Part shown: positions 31,892 through 45,100 of the stretch, piece after piece
How the letters are laid out: every line of letters starts with the position of its first letter
How positions within the stretch are numbered: position 1 is the stretch's first letter
Assembly: GCF_041381155.1 (NCBI RefSeq)
Contig: NC_091135.1
Coordinates: 5,881,620-5,945,619, forward strand
Direction: 5' to 3'
DNA length: 64,000 bases
Source of the DNA: Argopecten irradians
Lineage: Eukaryota > Mollusca > Bivalvia > Pectinida > Pectinidae
Translations under genes and position numbers: made by a program
The notes under the pieces: model-generated
Databases searched by the model: none
The model's input: only the letters and a program-made list of their open reading frames with translations
Told to the model about the DNA's origin: nothing

Positions 31892-34800
31892 ATGAACAAG
31901 TTGCTTCTCGTGTTTCTGGTCCTCATCCCATCTGTGATATCCTTCCATACCGGTATGAGTGAAGAGGATTTGGAAACCATACTAAATGATGTCATAAAAA
32001 CAACGCAAAACTCTATGAAAGAAGAACATTCGAGTATGTATTAACGCACTACCTATTTGTTTTTGTATTCATTTTTTCTTTTTGCAAATCGCCAGTTAAA
32101 GACCATTTTAAAAATCATACTCAGCGTCGGCAAAATAAAGTTAACGGAACTGTAACGTATATGACACAATATTGCCATACGTCGCCCCTGATACTTTTCA
32201 ATAGTCTCCATCAAAATTTATATTTCGATCTATTGTCAATGCTGGTACTCACTCAGCAGCTAAAACCTTTCACTCATGAAAATCATTATCATTTCCTTTA
32301 AAAAATCGGAGCAATGAGGCATAACTTTACACTATAAGATGTTTGCTATGTAGAAATGAAAGTGAAACTTTTCGGTTTCAAGATTGTACATTCTCTATTC
32401 ATGAATTTTGTATCAATATGCAAACTCTTGTACTTAACAAATCTATATAAGGTAATCATAAAGACCAGTTTTAATACATATACTGTAAAAATATTTAATT
32501 TCGATAGGGTAAAATTTCGTTGTTTGACATCTGTAAACTTTTTCGTAGGGGGGGAATTTTCGTTGTTCTTCTATTTAAGATAAAGATTTAGTTCGGGCGA
32601 AATTTTCGCTGGTGTTTTTTTTTCGTCGTTTTGTGTACCCACAAAATAAACGAAATTAAATGTCCAACGAAATTAAATAGTTTTAGAGTATATTATTTCG
32701 GTCATGTTGTTCTGCTGCATTGCCAATCCCGCCAAGTGACAATGCGACAATGCGACAATGTGCCAAACGAAGAGCTACAGTGCGACAATGCGTCATACGA
32801 CAGTGCGACCATGCTGTGTACGACCCTGCAACAATGAGACAATACGCTATGCGTCAATGCGACAATGTGAGAGGCGATAACACGATAATGCGCCATTCGA
32901 CAATCTGAAAGTAAGATTCTGTAGCATGGCGCATTGTCACACTGTTGCTCTTTGCTTGGCATACTGTCGCTCGTCGATTGGCGCTATGTTGCTCTTAATT
33001 TGGCACATTATTGCACTGTCGCATGACGCATCGTTTCACTGTCCCTCTTCCCTTGTCGAATTGTCAAATTGTGTTATCACCAATGCGACAATTCGACATG
33101 ATCGGAATCTGCCACCATGCGATTATAAACCCCCTACATTTTGCGTATGATGTTACAATGCTGAAGAAAAAAAACATTTCCACACAGCAACGTGCATACA
33201 TATACACAGCATTTTTTTTTTTTTTTTTTTCGTTGTTGGTATTTTTTAGAGTTATAAGCATTGATGTCACTTTTTCTTAATTTCATCGGGGTATGAAAAA
33301 GAAAGAGTAATTCATGTACCACTTGATACCCGATAACGTTTGTACGGGACTAGTACCTCCAGTGGTAATGGAACGTAATTCTTTGTTATCTTCCCGCTGA
33401 AATGACGTTAGCGCAGGATATCATCTTTTGACGTCATTCTATCACCAAAAGTTATCGGGTATCACGTACACGTGGTACTTGAATGAATTCCTGTTGTGAG
33501 AATTCGCTACTGTATACACACTGTTTGCAAACATTTTTTTTATATAACCGGAAAAAATCATAAAAAAATAGTGACATCAATATTTATAGTTAATTTTGTA
33601 ATTTATTTGATGAAATAAAATATGAAATGTACCATTAGCTAATTTAGTATGAAAATTAAGAAAAAATAATTATTAAACCAGAAACAGATGTATCTAGCCT
33701 AATAAAATATTGCAAATGTTTATATGAATATATTTTCCCGATGGATGTTTTCTGTTCCATGTTAATGTAATACTATAGGCGAAAACCGCTCAAAGTTTAA
33801 AAAATGCATTATTTCATACTATCTACAACATTAATGTGACATTTGGTAACTCACATGTTGGTAAAACCAATGCAATCACGTTTCAAGGGAAAGGAACAAA
33901 AATATTGTAGTTTTATTCTATGAAATGATTGCAACATCTGCTATTCTTTCTCTCTTGAAGCCAGTAAAACAAAACAATCTTTATCAATCATGAAGCCAGT
34001 AAAACAAAACAATCTTTATCAATCATGGACCTTTATTGAGGTACATATGGTGCTATAACGCCTTGGTAGAATTGAATAATAACTATTTTAGATTCTACCA
34101 AGATGATATTAGAAGTCTCTTTCATATGTGGATATGAAGGATAGGGATATTCTACCCGAGGGTCACAATTGTAGTAAAATCCGAGGCATGCCGAGGGTTT
34201 TACAACATTTTGTGATCCCGAGGGTAGAATATTCTTATCCTTCATATCCACTTATAAAAGAGTATTTTTCTTTCATACCTCGACGTTTTATTGCAATTTT
34301 ACAACTATAATATCCCGCCATTTTGAAATAAATTCGAAGAAATGCACGGCTGAAAGTCAATTTTTCATACATGAGATATTTTCAACACAAATTCCGTTGT
34401 TTGCATCTTTTATAGTAAAACCATTTAAGATTGTGAAAAAATTATTAATTTTTTACCGAGAAAATAGAAATTTTGTTGACGCCGTGACGTCACGATGCTT
34501 TATTGCATGGTTAGCCATGCAATACAGCCTCAGGCGGCATGAGTGTATTGCCCTAGACCAGCCAGTATTACACACGTAAGTATGAAAGAAACACCATATT
34601 GACCGAGTTTCTTTGACAAATAACAAAAGATCAAACCAATTTATATATTAATTACAGAAAGAACGATGGCCACAGGAAGTCACCACAGAGAACCCAACGT
34701 TAGGGTAATGAGGTGACAAAATGTATATTAGCTCGATGTTTCTAAAAATGGAAACACCGAGTTCATATGCTACATATTGAACGTCAGGTGACCATGTAAT

Positions 34801-37800
34801 AGCCATTGAGAAAATCAGAGCATATCCAAAATTTAATTGTGTTTTGCGAATATATATAGGTTGGCATTTTTCAACTATAAAAGCAGTTATGTGAATAAAT
34901 CGGCCGATGTAGTGGTTAGGCCACTCGCCGTTTATCTTCATGATGTAGCTAACTAGGGTTAAATCCGTAATCGAAGTTTTAGAAATATAAAGGATATGAT
35001 AATTACAATGTAGATACTCTTGAGGTTTCCATATGAGTGGTTAAGACTCCAACAAGCCAAGTTTGTCAGTTATTTACTTTTACATTGTCAACTAAATGTA
35101 TCATTAAGCGACGTAATAGAAGCATGTGAAGGTTTTGTATATGTTAAGTCAGTCCATCTTTACAACAAAGTGCTACGTAAAGTACAGTTTTCCTTGTTAC
35201 ATGTTTAAATTTGTATAATTAATTATTTACAAAATATTTTGAAAATTGTCATCGTTTTGTAAGTGTGCTGGGATATGATTTGAATGTATATCTTTGATAA
35301 ACATTTATCATTAAGTTATTAAGCGAACCTTAAGTTTTATGTAACAGACGGGTGATTTGTCTGTTCATATGCTTACATCTTATCGTGAGTATCTTTTCAG
35401 TTATATTATGCCTAATTGGTTTTCCTTCTGTGTCTACGTTCTTTTTGATTTAAGTGTGATGGTGTGATAGTGTGTGAATGTTATATAAATGTAGCTACAT
35501 ACCGTATTTGTATATATCGTTGCGATAGTTTTTTTAAAATGTATATTACATCTGTATTCATGCATTGATTAACTCTTGAATATTTTTTTTAATGAAATAT
35601 ATCCAAACATATTGCCACACGCCCCACTTCTAGGTTACAAGTTTGAATCCTAGGCGGGGCGATTACCAGGTACTGACCGCTGGTCGGTGGTTTTTCTCTG
35701 GATACTCAGGCTTTCCACCATCAACAGGCCTAGCACGTCCTTAAATGATCTTGTCTGTTAATAGGACGTGAATATGATTTCACTTTTTTCATTCAAGCAT
35801 GTTAAACATTTTTTCAATATAAATTTTAAGCGTCTTAATTATTATCGCGTCAGAAAAAAAGAGAAATAAATATACTTTAGATACGTATTACGTGAGCTGC
35901 TCCTGTCACGTTAGACATGTTCATTTTTCCACTTCAGTTGAAGATACTTCCGATGAGGACAAAGACAAAGACAGCAAGACATTAACAAGCGGAGAGCAGT
36001 TACTACAATTCGGATTCGAGACCAATCGTGCAAAGGCAATCTCCAAAATGGCTACCATTAATCTTGCTGTCACAAAAGCTATTTTAAAGGAGTATGTATG
36101 AATATTAGTATGTATAAGTATTAACTCATGTATATTATGTAAAAAGCAAGCGCAAAATACATCATGTTGGTTATCTATACTGTCTTCAGATTTATTTTAC
36201 AATAGCCTTAATGTGCATGAAATAAGACATTCAATTAGTACATTATATTTTTGTAATTAAAAATAAGGGATATTTTAGTTTCGTGTACGATAATGAACTT
36301 ATTTTCGCGTGCGAATAAGAAATCGGCAAAATTAATTGTCGCAAAAATGTTTCAACCACAGATGAAGTAATAAATCGCGAACACCAAAGTTATGGAAATG
36401 CGAAATTTAGTCACTGCGAAGTCAACTGCTTTCCAATATTTCCAGTATACAGTAACATATTAAACCATCATAATTCTATTTTCAGATTACTTATGGCCTT
36501 ATCAGACCTGAGAAAAGACAAAGAGATTATGCGGATATTCAAAAAGACAATGAGTGCCATGTGTTTTCAACCAGAACCTCCCTGCGATCAGCTAAATGTT
36601 TACCGAACTGCGGACGGGAGCTGCAACAACATTGCAAACCCATCGTGGGGCAAATCATTCACGCCGCAGACTAGGTTTCTCCAAGCCAAATACGATGATG
36701 GTGAACATTATTATAATGCTCCTTGTCAGTAATTGGTCACATATAATTGTGAGAGACAGGCTTTTATTCCGAATTTGCCTATTACAGAGTTATCTGCACT
36801 TGCGGGTAGGTATTGATTGTGACGTCATGTGATTGGGAGCGTTACGTCATACGTTTTGGAGAAAACGACGTGAATTGCGCTCACAAAATGATGACGTCAC
36901 AATCAATACCTACCCGCAAGGGAAGTAACTCTGTAATGTGCAAAGACGGAACAGAGAACTTGTCCAATTTAATTTATTGGATGGTTAATTAATTGCTTTA
37001 GTAACAGCCAGGGTCAGTTCAGGACGACCTCCCCTACATACAATATTTTGTGTATTTTAGGGGGACACAGTATATTCGTATTGTGCCTTTCGCCACCAGC
37101 GACACACAGCACAAGGACACTCACCCAGTCACATGATACTGACAATGGGTAAACCAGTCGTCCCTACGTTAGATGTGACCGAATCTATAACATAGCTCAC
37201 TATCAAAAACGGTTTAACGTCGTTGTCAAATAAAAGCAACAAAAAAGAACTTACTAAATGTTATTATTTGATAGCTCGTTTTGTTTTTCTATTGTTGAAC
37301 GTTGAAAGGGCAGTAATTGAAAGTACTATTATGTTGCTAGTCTATTGTAATTTAATTTGTGTTTAATCGTACAACAGGCATTGGTTCGCCAAGACAAAAG
37401 GCAAGGAATGGTGGAATACTACCATCTGCCCGGAAAGTCAGCAATTTAGTGTTCAAGGCTAATTCTGGCCCTAAACAATCGCCGGACAAAACCGTGATGG
37501 TTATGGCTTGGGGTCAATTCGTTGACCACGATTTTACCAAAACACCAATAAGATCAGGTTTGTTGGGATAATAACAACATCTGGCAATTGCAATACGTTT
37601 TCTTCGTATTTGTACTAAATACCTAACTGTAAATGTGATGATATGTAGGAGGTCCGATTACTTCAGTGCGTATTATCAGGAATTGAATTCCGTAAGTTAG
37701 GCTAGGTAATGATCAACTTACAATGTAGGTTGGACAAAAATGTTTTCCCAACTGTTTTGGGTTCATTATTAATATATAAGGTACACCAAACCCGATTAAA

Positions 37801-40800
37801 AATCTAAAATAGCTGTCATAATTATACTTTCAATGTTGATATATGCATAGTTTGGAGCTGATTGACAGAAGACAAATAGAACAGAAATGCAACATATGAC
37901 TTTGTGAGATATAACGGGTACATACGAAATACTATATCGATGTCATATTTAATTTCATCTGACTTTTTTAAGGTTTTACATGCGCACTTTTTTACTGTCT
38001 ATTATCTACCTGTGTATTTTTTGTGTACTTAGCTCCGTAACCTTCTTTATCAGATCATACGAAAATACAGAATAAGGTTTATGTAATTAATGAAACGAAT
38101 AATCAAAAACAACTATCATCACCGAGAAATCAATATTAATCTTTCTTTAACAGGTCCTGATGGCAAGGAGATTGACTGTTGCGGCCCCTATGCCTACCTA
38201 ATGTAACTAATTATATCCTGTATAAATTTAGTTATGTTATTTTGTATCTGTCATATAGATAAATTACTGATTAATGTAAAAAAAAAACCAGTTCGTATAT
38301 TCTTAACTTGCTTTTAATAAAAACGTTTAACTTATACCCATAATGTCATGAAGTATTTAGGGAACTGGGCCCAGTCTCATGAACATTCCTTAAAATTAAA
38401 AAAAAAATCTCTTAACGTAAAATTCGCCATAGGAAAGCATTACAGAATTTAAGGAAAGCTCCTTGTGATTTTCTCCTTAACTTTTTTAATGCTTTTCAAT
38501 GGAAAATTTAAGAATTCCTTAAAGTTATGAAATGTTCGTGAAACTTGGCCCTGTTATTAGTTCTTAATGGATTGAAGTACTAGGAATTATTGCACGCGAG
38601 CTAATTAGCTTATGTGATTGGTTCGTAATTTATTGGTAAATTAAAGTATTACAAAATAATTATCAAAACATAATAAAGAAAAAAAATGGCCTAAAAGTGC
38701 ATTGAAACAAACCAGTTCTAATTAATATGTCCACTGAAGTCACAGAGTGTGAAATAAGTAAACTCGCTCGCTGTCGCTAGAACCACTCAATAAACTATTA
38801 CAGTAGCTTCTTTACACTATTAGGTGTATGGTCTTGTCTGAGAAAACAAATTTATCATTTTTTTGGTGACTATAGTAATTGTTAACTTATGTGATACCGG
38901 CTCGTATATGGGAACATCATACATATGGTACTTGATTAATCATATGTTACTTAGTATACGATTTGGAATGTATAATTTATTATGAACAATAAAAAATATT
39001 GACAAAAACAGCGACATAGTTAAGAATTTTAATTGTTACCTTTGATATTCCAAATCGTATACTGTATTGTTGTTAAATTTCACGGGTGTAATATTTCGCG
39101 ATTTACTTATTAAACTCATTCGCGGGGTTTATTTTCTTTCATCTTTATATCATATTTTGCTTCGTGGTTATGTAAAAGAATTAGTCTCACTGAATTGTAC
39201 CTTAACTGTATGTTTTGTTGAGTGATTTAAACAATAACATGCTTTTTACTTCGGTATGTATAGAAATGTGAAATGATTACACATTATTTTACTTGTGTAG
39301 ACCAGACTGTTTCTCAATAAAGATACCTTACGACGATCACCACTTTAACAAGACGTGTATGCCTTTTTCACGGTCCACTGCCAGCGTGAGTCTGGATTGT
39401 ATGCCAGGTATATTTTCGGGCTGATCCCATTTTCATGCCATACGAGATGATACTTAATGCTTTAAACATATACTGTCATAGATAATCCAAATATCGCTAC
39501 ATAATTTCAGTTGAAAGAGTTTGTCATACTGTAGCGAGTGTACATTGTATTGAATGAAGTGATGCAACAATATAGTCGCGTCTCACTCACCCTAAGGTGG
39601 CGATGATTGGCTGAACTTGAAGTAGGCGTAGTTGAAAAATGATTGAAGTCTCATTTACTGAAAATCACAAAACGATATGTCACAAAACAAAATTTCGGCT
39701 ATATCTAAAACTTTCAAAAAATATTATTTCATGACGATTAGAGTCGGATTTAGATTCAAGTGGATTTTACCTTATTGCGTTTAAATCATTTTATTTTTTT
39801 ATATAATATTTGGAGTTGCTAACAGGCTGGCCATTTAAAAAAGTTACCTTTTTTTTCAAGTAAATGTTCGCTGCTTATCCGACTTTAAATATTAATTAAT
39901 AAAGTTAAATATTTTCAAAACCTAACTATCACCCTATAATTTCCCTATAATGGAGGAAACAAGCTTTGATTTTAAAAATAAGATATGAAAATATATTTAT
40001 TTATTTTAAGGACAAAGAGAACAGCTGAATACACTCACCTCCTATATAGACGCATCAAACGTATACGGATCTACCCAAGCGGAGCAGGATTCTGTACGGA
40101 CAATGATAAATGGTATGTTTTAAAGTCGTATATTGACGCAGAAAATAGCTATAATGGTGTTCAAGAAATTGATGAAGGATTGGCGATAGTTTCTATAGTC
40201 AACGTTATGGGTTAGTTGTTTTTATTTTCGACCAAACTTAGATTGTTCCGAACTTTATGGAAATAAGCCTTGTTGCCATCATATTATATTTAGAATTTCT
40301 TTCAAGATCTTATATAATTGAATATCGGTCGTTGTGAATTAAGTAGAAAGCAATTTCTGTTTATAAAGTTTGGAAAATTGTCTTGTTTGATTTAAACATA
40401 TTTTGTTGCATAATTTTATATACAATGGGATCGGACACAAGTTTTCCAAATTATATGAATCCCTCTCCCTACAGAATTATAATTAATTATATGGCAAAGA
40501 AAATACAATCAGCAAAAATATACATATTTACAAATTTACAAGATTTTAGAGATAGAGATTGAAAGAGAAAATATTGTCTATTGTCTATTGTTATTAAATT
40601 TGTTCTGTTTCCGATTTTCAAACTGACATTTTAACATTTTGTGTCAGACATGTTTCCTTTTGAAAATAACATTGCAGTGTATTCATAAACATTGTTTACA
40701 GGCAAACTGCGAACAAAAGGAAACGGTTTACCGGAAAGACCGGACGGATGTATTAAGGACCAAAGTCCAGCGGATTACTGCTTCCATGCGGGTAACCATA

Positions 40801-42082
40801 TTCTTATGTTATCGTTTTTGTTACTTTATTCGATTTGTATAATTTACGTTGAACGAATTATGATAAAACATATTTTGCTTCATAAGAAGTTTTTCTTTGG
40901 TTATGCTATTTTTACATCACTTAGTGAAAAATTCAAAATAAATTCTAATGAATTGGATGAAACAAAGTATGGAAATATTTCCTATTCTTCTTTCCTAGGA
41001 GATGAGCGCGTTAATGAACTCCCAAGCCTTGGAAATACTCATACAATGTTTCTTCGTGAACACAATAGGATTGCTAAAGAACTAAAGAAAATTAACCCAT
41101 TCTGGACTGATGAAATCCTGTTTCAAGAAACACGAAAAATCATAGCTGCTTTTGAACAACAAATAACCTACGGAGAGTTTTTACCGGTGCTGTTAAATGA
41201 CGATATCATGACTCAATACGGACTATATAATTCACCAGGTCACTCGGACCTCTATGACGACACCGTGAATGCAGCCACTAACAACGCATTCGCTGCTGCT
41301 GCATTCCGCTTCGGACATACATTGATTCCTCATTTTCAGGGATTAATGCACTCCGATATGATCAAAATTGATAAGTTCAAGACCGAGACATTATTTCTTC
41401 GACCCCATCTGGTACAGACAAAAGGTGGGAAGAACCAAGAGGACCTGACTAGGTGGATGTCCGCAGGACCAGCGGCACGCATGGATAGGTATCAGAAAGA
41501 GTGAAAATTTCATATGAGACTTTATTAAACGAGTCTTAAAATGTTTTATTTTTGCGAGACTTGAGTTTCATAGAATTATTTATGAAATGATCGCAAATAT
41601 AAAATACGTTTTATCGCGTTACTACAACAACCTTGACTTCAAAGAATCTCGCGTCAAAATAAATTGCGAAAACGCGGTCACATCATTTATCCTGACGTTA
41701 TTTTATTATTTCTGTCATGAGGTTACAATGAATTTTCCAGCCAATGAAAATTGCCCCATGTCATATTACACTTGTGACATATGCAAAATATTACACGGGC
41801 GAAATCACTGTATTTAAATTTTCAAACATAAACAATGTAGGGCCTATCAGACACTAGAAATACCATACAGTGGTTAATTTTACGAATGTGTTACAAGTTT
41901 TATTTTCATTGGTCTGAAGGCATGTTGGATTTACAAATTCTATATCTAGATGTGTCTTAAACAAATTTTTTTATTTTATATAAAATTGGATCAATTATTC
42001 CATGTTTTATCTATGTCTTTATCGAAATGTACAGTCCAATTTTGGCATTAATTCTCATATTAGGAATAAAACAAATTAAAAC

Positions 42083-42162
<80 letters not shown>

Positions 42163-45100
42163 TCTCTCTCGCCTTAAACGTATTTTTATTGTTATTTTAC
42201 AAAAAATTTCCAAACATACATGATATTTAGACATAGCATCAACAATCACACACACATTCATATTTAATTTACAGAGTTTTTGAGAAAGCTGTCCGTGACC
42301 TGCTATTTGTGGATAGTAAAGGGGACAGTTTTGACCTACCATCGTTAAACATACAAAGAGGGCGCGACCACGGCCTGCCTGGCTACAATGACTGGAGGGA
42401 ATGGTGTGGTCTTCCCCGTGCTAACCACTTTGAGGCAGTCGATGGTGGCTTAGTGGACCACTCAGAAGATAATGCATTAAGGCTCAGCCAAGCCTACAAG
42501 TACGTATGCCGTCTTTGCATATTACAGAGTTAACTTTTTTGTGGGTAGGTATCGATTGTTATGTCATTTTTGTGAGCGCAATTCACGTCGTTTTCTCCGA
42601 AAACTATGACGTAACACATGACGTCACAATCAATACCTACCCACAGGGGCAAATAACTCTGTAATATGCAAATACAGAATAGTGTTTAGTGTAAACGGAA
42701 AATGTTATAAACCATTACACTTAAATATTATAATGTATTTGATTTTCGAGGAAAAGTTTTATTCTTGTAAATATTGATTTTCAAATGCATTACTTGTAAT
42801 GTCAGCACTTTTACGGGACATTTACAGAATATAACACATTATCTTATTGTCTCGTGTAGGTATAAAGGAATAGAAATACCTATAATTATATATTATATAT
42901 CAGCAGCAAACTTCTTCCTCTTGCTCCTGCTGCACAAACGGATTCATTCCAGACATGCAACAATAAACGGAGCATGATGTGTCCATACACAGCATCCACA
43001 GACATATTTAAATGTGCTATCAACAACAGAGCATACAACATCCGACAGAGCCTGACGTGCAATATCCAACAATGTCATCTACCTCCTCTCGTGTAGGAAA
43101 TGTACAATGCAATACGTTGGGGAAACCGGTTGTCCAATCAACGTCAGAATCAAAAATCACCGCTGGCTTATCAAACAGAACAAACCTGGCCATCCAGTCG
43201 CCAGACATTTCAGCTTACCCAGCCATAGTTGGAAAGACGTGCAGGTGATTGCAATTGAGCACTGTTCCTACATGACACAAACCAAGCGTCGATCGAGAAA
43301 GAGAGAGATTCTGAATTACCTATCTACAGACCCTCCATCCCAAAGGCATCAACGAACGTTAAATATACTAATTAACATCAATTGATCATTCGCTTTTCAA
43401 TTTATTATCCCAACTTCCAGCATTTTCCCGTTCTGTTATACGCGTTTTTGATCCTTTACATTTGCTGCCCGGCAAAAGGCGATTAAATTTAGCACTTTGC
43501 TTCTTTGCACACAGACCGAGGAGATAAAATTTGCATCCTATACTAATGAGCACTATATATAAATTTCGCCACACATTTGACGTCACACGTGGCACGCTTT
43601 CCAGTCATCGCTCAAATTTTAGCGTTCTGCCGAACAGCATGGATACATTTTGGTAGATCCGGCCTTCGGCTGCTACTCGGCAAGTGAAATTGCGTTCCAT
43701 TGTGCTGTATAGTTAAATATTTGGCTACTTTGTCCCGCATTACTCTTCGTATACTATTATGCAATCGTGTTCGTATTGTATGTCTTGATAAAGGGGCAGA
43801 TCGCCTCGAAAATTTGACAATTTTTTTTGTTTTGTCCACACGGTTGGAATTACTTCCTTGTCCAATTAATATAAGTTATATATCTATATTTATAAACAAA
43901 AAATGTTGACCCGTATTTAAGTATCCTCGATACTCCAGGTATTACTATCACTGACCCCTGGGTTTTCTCTGGAGATAACTGGAGGCAGTTTAGGGGGGAA
44001 ATCTGACAAATCACAGATCTGCAGAGACTTCTTTTTTGAAGATTACAGAGAGAGCGATGGCCAATCCCAGTCAACGACAGTGTACCGTTATACAATTTCT
44101 TTGATGTACATCAAAGGATCTAATTACCTGTGTCGACTCTGTTGCCTCTATGATCTAGTCCTGATGTGGATATAACGTCAGTAATGGTTATCCCTGGAAT
44201 ATCGAGGATGATATTCAATATCATACAAACACAACAGTAACCACGTCAATAAGTTTGGAAGATTGCCTCAGCATTCACCTTTTATTTCAATATATATTCA
44301 TTAGTTTTCATATTGAATTGTGCAAATCGTGAAATACATGTAGTTTATAAGTATTTTAAGTGTCTTTAAAGTCAATACTATCATATATGGAATGTGTTTA
44401 TGTGTACAGGTAAAACAATAGTGAATATATACCTAACCATGCTCGATTTACCCTATGTTTCCCACTTCAAAGGATTTCCCAGATATTCATAACTATGGTA
44501 CTAGGGAAGGAAATGAGTTCAAATGACTCGGTTGGTATTTGGTACCTGGCGGAACTTTATGAAAAATCCTGCGTCCTTTCAGTTATTAATTTATGGAATA
44601 ACACATAAGAAATATGCGCAATAATTTATTCTTATGATCGTGTAAAAACAATCAGAAATATCACACGTTGCCTAATTTAACAATGATAAAACTAACTAAA
44701 CTGCCGTCAGTACAAATTAGCTACGAATGTATATGTGCATATAAAATAGTGACGTAGCGACGTAAATTGCTACGTCATCTTTCTTCTCTAACACAACAAA
44801 TTTATCTTATACATGTACATTTAACCAGAGATGTAGATGACATCGACTTGTACCCCGGAGCTATTACTGAGAACCACATTATTGGAGGTGGAATCGGTCC
44901 TACGTTCGCCTGCATGCTGGCTAGACAATTTCGAAATTTCAAAATTGGTGACAGATTTTGGTATGAACGACCGGACTCTCGTCATGGAGGTCCTGAATTT
45001 TCCACAGGTTAGTCGTTATATCAACCTCCTACGTAATTTTTGTTATCGATATTTTCATCGATATACAAATGTATTCTCATTAACATATTTACGAATGGTG

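Noticed and set aside
32738-33100. CRISPR-like repeat array
   Set aside because: Degenerate octamers without spacers, in an animal intron.
32702-33150. Histidine/cysteine-containing proteins on both strands
   Set aside because: Frames arise from the TGCGACAA palindromic array.
42076-42342. Arg-Glu repeat protein on the minus strand
   Set aside because: Translation of the CT microsatellite and the reverse of the peroxidase 2 exon at 42275.
43612-44095. Minus-strand frames of 75-81 aa
   Set aside because: They lie over the Penelope-like tail and the following MITE and have no conserved features.
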